From assembly GCF_024139115.2 (NCBI RefSeq), contig NC_085140.1:422170283-422234282 (forward strand): DNA of 64,000 nt, written 5' to 3'. The notes below the pieces were generated by a model that did not search any database, had not been told where the DNA came from, and saw only the letters and a list, made by a program, of their open reading frames with translations. Made by a program: the position numbers and the translations under genes. Of the stretch, positions 55,605 to 64,000 are shown piece after piece. Numbering within the stretch: the stretch's first letter is position 1; every line of letters begins with the position of its first letter. Source of the DNA: Armigeres subalbatus (taxonomy: Eukaryota > Arthropoda > Insecta > Diptera > Culicidae).

Positions 55605-56426
55605 GGGTAAGACGGTATAATATGCCCCCCCTAAGGCAACTCCTTGATAATTTTTTACTTTTTAACGCAATTTATGCAAACTTTGTGTTATTTGGTAGTC
55701 CAGGAAGTCTCAAATGCATTGCCCGTGAGTAGTCATATAAAAATATTTCAGTTAACACGTAATAAAGCTTTTTTGAAAAGTCGTGAAAAAATGAATTTTA
55801 AAAAGTGCCTGGCCAATACGCCCCACCTCAACCAAAAACGTTTAATTGCCCTTCATTAGTATTTTATCAATCCCATAATAAAAAGGCTACAAATCCTTAT
55901 GTGCTTGACATTAAAAAACCAACATAGGTCCATTCAAGTAGGTGTGAATTACATTTCAATATTTTCCATACAATTTGGAAGCAACTGCTGCAGGCTCGCT
56001 GCGCTTGTGTCCAGTTGGTAAGGGCATATCGTCCTGCCTACACTGGGGCGTTTTGGCCAGTGAAACATGTTTTTGAAAATCGTTACATTTTTGAAGATGG
56101 AAGCAATTTTATATCATATTAACCACTGAGAAAAGTAATTTTGTTGCCCAACTGAGTGTTCCAGTGCAAGTTTTGCGGACAGTATGCCAGAGTCGCTCCA
56201 GAATGTTGAGCAAAAAAAATATGAAAAGTTACATCAAAACTGTAACTTTTTGTATTTTGCTATTATTTTCATTGTGTAATACAAAAATACTTCCACATTC
56301 ACATAGTATGATGAGTTTACAAATACTTATAGGTACCAACTGTTTTTGACCGTTAATTAGTTATAGTTTTCTAGAAATCAAAGGGGGGCGTTTTGGCCAG
56401 GTGGGGCGCATTATACCGTCTTACCC
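55605..56426. mobile_element. TA-flanked non-autonomous DNA element, 822 bp
   Basis: The left end GGGTAAGACGGTATAATATG pairs with the right end ATTATACCGTCTTACCC. TA lies at 55603-55604 and 56427-56428. The subterminal GCCCCCCCTAAGG and CCAGGTGGGGCGC segments mirror each other. The words GGGGCGTTTTGGCCAG recur at 56044 and 56385, and inverted near 55810. No transposase. Confidence 0.82.
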
Positions 56427-56429
56427 TAT

Positions 56430-58623
56430 TTGGTTTGTTTCATATTTTATGAATTCATGCTTGATTGGCATAGGCATACCTGAGTAAAGCAAATATCAGC
56501 AGAGCTGTTAAAATCACCATTAACTACCGTAAAAGAAGTAAATTGCAACAGATATTAATTACAACTTATCTTCTTCATCTGAACATTTGCAAGCTCGTCT
56601 CAATTTATTTTGCTATATGAAATGGAATTTTATGACTTCTAGTTTTAAGTCAAACGTAAAGGAAAACAAATGCATTGGAAAATTTGCTACAGTCTTTCCA
56701 TTTGTTCACTAGTAAGAAGGATTTGACACCCACTTCCTGTAAATTAACCAAAATCCAACACGAAAATTTTGCATCTCCACCAAATTGACTCCGAATTCGC
56801 TCGCGTGGAATAATAACTAACCAGTCACGGGTCACACGTCTCGTGACCAAATCCTTGTTCAAGTTGGGATTTGCAGACTGAAAGGAGGAAACCTTATCGT
56901 TCGTCCCGCACTTGACTTTTCTCGCCACCGCGCGCCGAGCCGAGTTTGTGACATAGCACTTTTCCGTATCCCAGCCTTATTGCTTTGACCTGCCACACAG
57001 AGTCGTCGGATCAGTTGGTGTACTTGCCGCCTCCCCCACTAGTATTCCTTGCTAATATTGTGTACATGCACAAACACATAATTGGATTTCCGTTGTGCGA
57101 AATCCGTTTCGTGGCTCATTCTCAATTGTTATGAACGCGACAAGCTCTGCCAGTACACACCTGGGAAAAGTGAACAAAAAGTGGACTACATTATTTCACA
57201 GTGCTGCTATGTGCCGAAATCAGGATTGAAAAATTGAGTGTTTACTTTATTTCTGAAGACTTACTGACCCATAAATTGAGGAAAAAATTTAACAGAAATT
57301 TTAATAAGCTCGAAAGAGTAATCGGTCGAGAAATCTATGACTTGATCTCATTTTTAACTGTAAATTGTGGATATGTTATGATCCAATTTACTAACTCCAG
57401 AACTTTAGACCTTTTCAATTACATATCACAGATTTCACTGCGTGGGCCATCGTGCTTTAAACTAGAAAAATGCATTTCGGCTTTAATTCCCATGGCTCAC
57501 ATGCGATTGAACTAACCTCCTTCTGTTCGTTGTTGTGAATGCCACAAAGAATGTTGAAACATATGCTAATTTGTTCCTTTCTTCTTCATTATGTGATGGT
57601 CAACAAATTTCGGTTGTAGCAGCATGGCTAATATATTTCGAATGTATGTATAGGTACCTATTCTCATATTACAACCTGAGTCGTTCATTTTATCGATAAC
57701 TGAATCGTTCGAAAGTACGGCTATTCTAAGTGGGCTCAGTTTTGTTCGATGCCTTTTCCAAACGGTTGTGTTGTGGTTAGTTTAGATATATTTGTACGAT
57801 ATTTTGTGATGGAATTCGCCTTGTGATTTTTGAGAAGATAAATAAATCTTACATTTCACATTTGTGCAAAGAAGTTCAAATGCCATCATGTGTCAACTAC
57901 ATTGCCATACGAATTTTGCTTTACTTCAAAGCAAAACTTCTGTACACTCCAGTGCGAAGGGTAATTAAATAACGTAGTATAAACAATATGTTTCCGAATA
58001 ATTTAAACTAGGTTTCTTATTGTTCCTCAGTGTTGTTAAAATCGTCATCTAATATAAATCATTGAGCACTTATTATCGAGCAGCGCTCAACTTGTTCGTA
58101 CAAAATTGCATCGTTTCGCTCATTCGCCGATAAACCAAACGTATTGAAAACCAATTGAGGAGCAAATTTCCCTTACATATAGGTACGCGATTGTCGAATT
58201 ATTATTTTTCAAAATCATACAATGATGCAAAAAGACGAGCCGAATCGGCACGATTCTGTTGGCAATGAGCACGGCAAATTTTGACTCGTACATATGCATT
58301 TGAAAGTTAGAAAAAGTAATGCAATTGGCGACAACAATTGCAAGTCGGTTTCGTGTGGCGAAAGCTGCTCTAGGTTATTTGAGGAAGATTCAGTTTAAAT
58401 ACGTCAAGGGAAAATTAATCATTTCAATTATTATGATGTACCTTAGAAGCATTTAAAACTTTTGGACAGAATGTTGCACTTCCCAAGTGACTGGATCTGA
58501 TTGGATCTGACAACTCAAACAACGGATAGCTGTTCGCAGAACTCTGTGGTAACAGCGGCGTGATGATCGACGGATCACTCTTCCCCAATCGACTGGTTCA
58601 CAAGATCAAGTAGATCTCCCATT
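56430..58623. other. Unique sequence, no gene recognised
   Basis: An island near 56750-57200 is GC-richer. Frames at 56650-56928 (minus) and 57201-57515 (plus, 104 codons) show no motif, and their flanks give no convincing exon structure. Presumably intronic to the gene starting at 41227, or intergenic. Confidence 0.35.
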
Positions 58624-58631
58624 ACAGCTTT

Positions 58632-58904
58632 CTTCTTCTTCTTTATTGGCTCTACATTCCAACTGGAACGTGGCTTTTCAACTTAGTATTTTATTAGCAT
58701 TTCCTCAGTTTAATTGAAAGCTTTTCTATGCCCGCAATTGCATGAGAATGTATCTTGTGTGACAAGTACAATGGATACACTATACCCAGGGTGTCGAAAA
58801 AGTTTCCAACCCGAAAACATCCTAGATCGGACCGAGAATCGAGCTCACCTTCTCCGGATTTGCAATCCCACGCCTTTGCTCGCAAAGCCACAGGAGACCC
58901 CATG
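58632..58904 (-). mobile_element. tRNA-derived SINE, minus strand, with short target-site duplication (Feilai-like)
   Basis: On the minus strand: GGGGTCTCCTGTGGCTTTGC (box-A-like TGGC), a degenerate box B GAGCTCGATTCTCGGTCC, the GGGTTGGAAACTTTTTCGAC body and an AATAAAGAAGAAGAAG tail. ACAGCTTT is duplicated at 58624-58631 and 58905-58912. Same general family as 24565-24848 but a different subfamily. Confidence 0.82.
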
Positions 58905-58914
58905 ACAGCTTTAC

Positions 58915-60290
58915 CGTAGGACAAATCGACCACATATGTGGAGCCATGATAAAGTAATCAAAAATCATAGGAGCCAGAGTCTCGCCCGCCAACAACACTC
59001 GATTCGGTAGACCGTGAACGGAATCTCACTCCACATTCGCCTATTCTACGATATATCACGATGCCTAAGTGGGCCGTCTTCTGTCTTAATGCGACGATGC
59101 CTCTGATAGAAGCCACTGGGCAGTTACTGACCGACACAAACTGACCAGTTTAAGAACAAGCCTCCGAGAATTCAAAACTAATTTCACTCGCGTTTTCGAG
59201 GGCACCCCACTCGATACGAAAGCGACGCACAACTATCATTTTTATTATTTCACGCATGCTGCGACGCAGCAAAGCTGAAAAAATAAAAATTACATTTGTG
59301 CGTTGCTTCCGAAAACGCAAGTGAACTTAGTTTTGGATTCCGGGAGGCTTGTCCTTAAACGCTGGTTCGAGTACCTCGAACAACTTTTCCAAGTGCCTAC
59401 ACAACATCGGCATGATCCGTCAATGCTAGAGTTCCAAACGACTATCCAAAGCGAGAAAATGAACATAGCCTCAAGAGTCGATCGTATATCAGACGAAACG
59501 GCTCAGCTCAAGTGTTACATTGTTTACTTTACAATATCTGATACACCGCAACTTTACCGGTCGAAGGCAATCTCAGTGAAAAGCAGAACAACGAATTTCA
59601 AGAGACCTAGTATTTGGTTTTCATTACCTACGAAAAACTTTCCGACCTTAGAAGGTCGGAAAAAAGAGCTGCCTTTACCAGTTTAAAAATCAATCTCAAG
59701 GACAGGCAGATTAGTGCATCAAAACAGCAGAATTCCAACGTAAAATATGTGAGAATTATGCTGCTCAAAGCAAAAGTGAGTAGATAAGGTAATTAAGATA
59801 CAAAATCAGGGTTGTAGCGTGTATTTGGCCGAGGACGCCAGCCCTCAGGGTTTGCCCCAATCAAGAATTACTTTATGCGAAATAGAAAAAAAAACAGAGT
59901 TTCAGGACCAATCGATAACAAACCAACGAAAAAGCCTATAGGCCTATAGTTTGGATATTTGAGTAATTATTTTAAAAAAATAAATAAATAATGCAACAAC
60001 CCTGGTTACTGATGAATTGCTGGAGCCATGAGGCAGTAATGAAAATTAACATTCATATTTATTGGTTGGAATCGATTTCGATTCAAGCCTTCCTCAGTCG
60101 ATCCACTCGAAGTCTACATCCGTATTCATCAAGGAGATCTTGCGCTCTAAAGATTGATCCCTACAAGTAGTGATAAAGATTTTGTTTCCGCAAGAAATGC
60201 GGTCATGGGCAGCGAATTCAAAATAATAGTCTTTCTTTGTAAATATTAGGAATAAGATCGAGAGTTATCTACCAGAAATCTATTTTGTCG
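58915..60290. other. Unique sequence, no gene recognised
   Basis: The 127-codon frame at 59303-59686 has no recognised domain, and its flanks lack convincing splice context. Nothing else is supported. Confidence 0.4.
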
Positions 60291-60294
60291 AAAC

Positions 60295-60820
60295 GGTTGT
60301 CAGGTCAAACACGGTTCGGTTGAAAATGTCTTTTGATTCAGAGCAGACGTACAAACGACCAACGCAAAAGTTCGATCAATCAGGCCGTTTGACCGATTCA
60401 GTTGGTCAAAACGATTGTTTGGTAGAAAGAGCCTTTTGGCTGAAAAGGCCAATTGGTCTAACAGGTCATATGACCTGAATTTCATTTGGTCGAAAATGTC
60501 GTTTGGACGAACAATAGTAATTGTGAAATGTTTCAAATGATTTATTATAAATTGAGAAACAAGAAGTGAGGAATGGGCAATGAAAAGTGAGAAATACAAA
60601 GTTGGAGGTAAGAAGTATGATATGAAAAATGAGAAATGGAGAGTGAGAAGTAGTAATTAAGAATTGAGACGTCACGCTTCTCACTTTTCATTTCTCTCTT
60701 CTTACTTCTTACCTGTGAAAAAGATAAGTAACAAGTGAGATGTGATAAGTGAGGTATGAGACGTCTCGCTTTTCTTATCTCCCATATCACAGTGAGAAGT
60801 AAGAATGAGGAGTGTGAACC
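60295..60820. repeat. GGTC/GGCC minisatellite joined to a purine tract
   Basis: 60295-60515 has units such as TTTGGTCGAAAATGTCG and TTTGGCTGAAAAGGCC. 60540-60820 is AGTGAGAAGTAAGAA-type purine repeat with an inverted centre near 60670 (GACGTCACGCTTCTCACTTTTC). The pairing of a 16-base minisatellite with a purine/pyrimidine tract recalls 33454-35203. Confidence 0.7.
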
Positions 60821-61177
60821 CGTACTACTGCTTAGATCATTTTTTCGTAGTGTATTACGGAGTAAAATCTACCAAACTGAGCCCTAGCTTAATCTATTTT
60901 TCGAGCAATAAGCTGTGGTAATAGAGGATTCATCGTATCCTCGCTACCAACAGTGAAATAACGTTTCAGAAATAAAACATAATTAACTTTACCGTCCAGT
61001 GGGTCAAAAGACTCGAATTTTGAACTCCGTTTGAGGCTGAAGTACCGACCGCTGGAAAAATCGAGGGGTTAAAATACATACTAACTCTTCATGAACTGGT
61101 GAATACTGATAGTGAGAGGAACACACGAGCTATTGAACAAATTCTCTCGCTTGAAATGGTCTTGTAGATAGAGTTAA

Positions 61178-61348
61178 ATCTCGCATAACTTTTAAGGACC
61201 TAAGTAACATTTTTATCGTGAATTCAATCACTTTCGTACTGCAATCAAAAGCTTTCATATTGGTCTACTGATTGCAATATTCAAATTAATTCATGAGAAA
61301 AATGTTTCTTAGGTCCTTTTAGTTTTAAGCGTAAAAGTTAAGCGAGAA
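61178..61348. mobile_element. MITE, second copy of the 22877-23038 family
   Basis: The left arm (TCTCGCATAACTTTTAAGGA, then CCTAAGTAACATTTTTATCG) pairs with the right arm (TTCTTAGGTCC ... AAAAGTTAAGCGAGA). About 15 extra bases interrupt the right arm. Confidence 0.85.
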
Positions 61349-61349
61349 A

Positions 61350-62438
61350 TGTCCAGTTTTCGGGTATTACTGATGATATTCTACACAGTATAAAAATGCT
61401 ACAGCATATATAAAAGCATAACAAAAAGGCTCCATTCGATTCAAATCATTTTTCCATAACTTTTTAAAATGACAGATCGACATTACTATGGAGCTTTCAC
61501 ACAAAACAGATAGGCATCATAGAACAAACTGCACATTTCGAAGTAGGCTCTTTGTGTATCAACAATCGAAGAACGGTACTACCGTATATCCAAGGCAAAG
61601 CATGCGTCTGATGCGCGTTTTCCAGTAAAGCTTAACTTCCACCGCTAGGTACGCAAGCGTTCCAAAATCATGGAATGACCAAATTCCACGGCAAAGATGC
61701 CTTTTTCGCACTATTCCTTCCCTACTTGTCACTTCTCAAAAATCATTAATCTTTTTACCCTTTCCACATTCAGTATTTATCCGTCAAATCGTCAAACATC
61801 TCCATTTCGGCAAAATAATATGGGTTTCGTTTCTACCTAATTTGATACTTTTGAGTTTTGATACCTCTGATTTTGAAAAACAGCAGAGGCATCGCGTTAC
61901 AATTTCGTTCCCAACAATTAAATTTTCGATACAATCCTTGTTATTCTGTTCCGAAAATATGTTTGGATTATGTGCATTTGTTATATGTGTTGTACAAATT
62001 TGATGGTTGGGCAAACATAATCGGAAAATAATCACGATTTTTTAAAGTCGGCATGTGATGTGAGGCAACCAAAATGCTGCGATGGGGGCGCATTATATTT
62101 TACTCTACGATACCGAAACGACTCACCGCCACCACATGTTGTTTCATGCTTTTGCGTTATTTTGTATGTGCAGATCATCCGCTCTAACCGCAATCGGCGA
62201 TGTATACACTCCCTGAGAAAAAAATTATGAGGCTTTCACTGATTTTCATACAAAACGGACATATTTGGCATCCCAGCCTAAAAGACCTAAATGTTCAAAT
62301 ATTGATGTTTTTTAATGCACGTTTACTGAATTGGCACGATTTAGTTATAAAACAACCACTTTTATATGGAGCTCCATACAAGTGGAGTGGCTTTAAAAAT
62401 ATTTCCAACTGAATCGTGCCTTTTGAGTATATATGCAT
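61350..62438. other. Unique sequence, no gene recognised
   Basis: Frames at 61784-62035 (minus) and 62200-62412 (plus) have no motif. No repeats of note. Confidence 0.4.
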
Positions 62439-62624
62439 TAGGGTGGCTCAAAAAACACTTTTTCAAATTTTTTGATGGGCCGCCCTCTTATTCGGTTCTA
62501 TTTGATGCCCTGATGCTCTGGACAAAATTTCAGCCAAATCGGTCAACGTTTGGGCGGTGCTAAACTCGTTGGAAGTTTATATGGTAAAATGTATGCAGAA
62601 ACATCAAAAAACCTATCAAAAAAC

Positions 62625-62811
62625 AGTCTAGCGTACTGTAGGGTCATGGGTTCGAGTCCCATCGAAGGGAAAGTGGTTACCTCCAATACATTTTCCAAAT
62701 CAATATCTTCCACATAACGTACATATTCACATATGAGTTTTCATAACATTGTAAATTAACGTCCAAGTCGGGTGGTTTAATCCCCGGAAATAGGCAATTA
62801 CCTTTGATTGA
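62625..62811 (+). mobile_element. tRNA-like SINE fragment nested in the left arm, 10-bp target-site duplication
   Basis: ATCAAAAAAC is repeated at 62615-62624 and 62812-62821 (and already once at 62603-62612). The insert contains a perfect polymerase III box B, GGTTCGAGTCC, within GGGTCATGGGTTCGAGTCCC. No complete tRNA cloverleaf can be built, so it is a retroposed tRNA-like sequence, not a tRNA gene. Confidence 0.65.
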
Positions 62812-63135
62812 ATCAAAAAACCGTTATTTGCAGTTGGACGGCACAATTTACGATCAAGAACTATGATACTCATTCAGTTCTTGTAGAATTAAATACAGAT
62901 TGTCATGCTGAAAACCGCGAGAAGATTAGAGTTTCTTAGGCAAAGATATTAGCATTTTACTGGAGTGTTGTAGGGGGGAATTTATTTCTTTTCAAAGGTA
63001 AAAGAAACGAAATTTGCTCAAACCCCACTTCAGAGAAATGCTAATAACTTCGCCGGACAAACTCTAATCTTTACGCGGGTTTCAGCATAACATTCTGTAT
63101 TAAATTCTTCACGATCTGAATGAGTATCATAATTT

Positions 63136-63740
63136 CCCGACTAGAAGGTCATATCAAAATTATATCAACCTATGTTATCATGTTATACTAAATTTTTATA
63201 ACAAAATTTGTTAGAAACGTGGTGCAGGATGTTGTTAAAATATCTAAATTTCTATCAAAAATTACACTACTGGAAACAAAAAACTATCAAATTTTGTTAC
63301 AATTTTATCATAAAAATAACATATTTTGTTAAAAATTTATAGCAGAATTAGATACAAAATATATTGTTTCTGTGCAGTTGCAATTTTTTACAGTTCGTGA
63401 TAGGTCTCCAGATTGTGATCAACAATCAGAAATTTTTGTTTTTGTCTGAACAAGAATATTTTCCGAGAAATTGAAACTAACAAGATTACAAATAAGGGAA
63501 TCTTTTCAAATTATATCAGCGTTATGATGTCTATATGGCTGGGAGACTTTGCTATATCTATTTTAATTGCCTACTGTTGGGCAATTCGGTGTTGAGCATT
63601 TTTAAATCATATTATGATAAAATTCTGTTACAACATTTGAAAGATAATGGCTACTAAGAACAAAATTGTATCAAAATAAGTTATAAATATCACAATATGT
63701 TAATATTGTGTTCAGTTTCTGTTATGCTCTTCTAGTCGGG
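63136..63740. mobile_element. MITE nested in the right arm, CCCGACTAGAAG termini
   Basis: CCCGACTAGAAGG at 63136 and CTTCTAGTCGGG ending at 63740 are inverted repeats. TTT flanks both sides. The 605-bp interior is built of AT-rich words such as TATCAAAATTTTGTTA on both strands. The host arm reads through once this block is removed. Confidence 0.8.
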
Positions 63741-64000
63741 TTTTCATCGTGAATTGTGCCGTCTAACTGCAAATCACTGTTTTTAGATGTTTCTGGATAC
63801 ATTTTTTCACATAAACTTTCAACAAGTTTAGCACCGCCCAAACGTTGACCGATTTGGCTGAAATTTTGTCCAGAGCATCAGGGCATCAAATAGAACCGAA
63901 TTGGAGGGCGGCCCATCAAAAAAATAATAAAGGTTCTTTTCATACTAATTTGAGCCACCCTAATATGCATACTAAAAGCCATCATTAGTTGAAAATTTGA

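Larger units (their letters stand above)
62441..63960. mobile_element. Long-armed foldback DNA element with two nested insertions
   Basis: The termini GGGTGGCTCAAAAAACAC and TTTGAGCCACCC start arms that match for about 170 bases (both contain CGGTCAACGTTTGGGCGGTG or its complement). They resume inside the inserts through GCAGTT(G/A)GACGGCACAATT and ATGATACTCATTCAG. TA flanks at 62439-62440 and 63961-63962. The left arm is interrupted by 62625-62811 and the right arm by 63136-63740; without these the element is a hairpin of about 0.7 kb. Confidence 0.85.

Noticed and set aside
57201..57515. A 104-codon plus-strand frame considered as a downstream exon of the gene at 41227.
   Set aside because: No good acceptor in phase 0 precedes it, it ends in a stop without motif, and codon use is like the AT-rich background.
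62635..62690. Possible tRNA gene (perfect box B).
   Set aside because: No acceptor stem or A box can be paired; it is flanked by a target-site duplication, so it is a retroposed tRNA-like fragment. The SINE heads at 8114, 24565 and 58632 were likewise not called tRNA genes.
1..64000. Integrated RNA-virus sequences, which are common in Aedes genomes.
   Set aside because: No frame showed recognisable flavivirus-like or rhabdovirus-like protein motifs; all long coding traces are retroelements or the host genes listed.

Overview
This is a non-coding-rich, AT-rich, intron-bearing animal window that reads as mosquito genome, most likely Aedes. The grounds are a Juan-like Jockey retrotransposon, Feilai-like tRNA-derived SINEs, BEL/Pao and RTE-like retroelements, many short inverted-repeat elements with TA target duplications, and Aedes-style satellites. 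The species call is inference; no alignment could be run. Boundaries of repeats are read by eye and are good to roughly 5-20 bases unless a target-site duplication fixes them.

Host genes are few. Two paralogous, apparently intact secreted serine protease genes lie in tandem on the minus strand (6047-7162 and 15354-17232). Each has four coding exons with the same phases, a 534-base third exon and a 312-residue product. Both resemble the catalytic end of snake-like (CLIP-C-type) proteases but lack a clip domain. A third gene enters on the plus strand: a candidate long 5' leader and a 41-codon first coding exon (41227-41349) ending in a clean splice donor, with the rest probably beyond a very long intron. 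Some GC-richer, non-repetitive islands (25030-25560, 54900-55550, 56750-57200) may hold regulatory DNA or untranslated exons.

Layout: 1-5000 holds an RTE-like and a BEL/Pao relic; 5128-5963 two inverted-repeat elements, one nested; 6047-7162 protease 1; 8114-8760 SINE and AT-rich short repeats; 9098-13007 one rearranged Juan-like insertion bounded by a 15-base duplication; 14134-14386 a nearly perfect palindrome; 15354-17232 protease 2; 17690-24850 minisatellites, MITEs and a SINE; 27326-28500 a composite tandem-repeat block; 28839-32452 a second BEL/Pao relic carrying two nested insertions; 32522-33371 an RTE-like fragment; 33454-35203 a 1.5-kb pyrimidine tract capped by inverted minisatellites; 35720-38410 a 167-base satellite array with a CA microsatellite; 39000-41349 the 5' end of the host gene; 42634-47952 foldback elements and tandem arrays; 48095-50525 a Jockey relic split by an hAT-like element; 50560-53983 a second composite block and a long inverted repeat; 55605-56426 a large TA-flanked element; 58632-63960 a SINE, a MITE and a three-deep nest of elements.

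The genes form no operon-like unit. What organises the window is transposition: repeated nesting, internally deleted retroelements, and families of inverted-repeat DNA elements whose arms are themselves built of short tandem repeats. No intact autonomous transposon and no true tRNA, rRNA or CRISPR locus was found.
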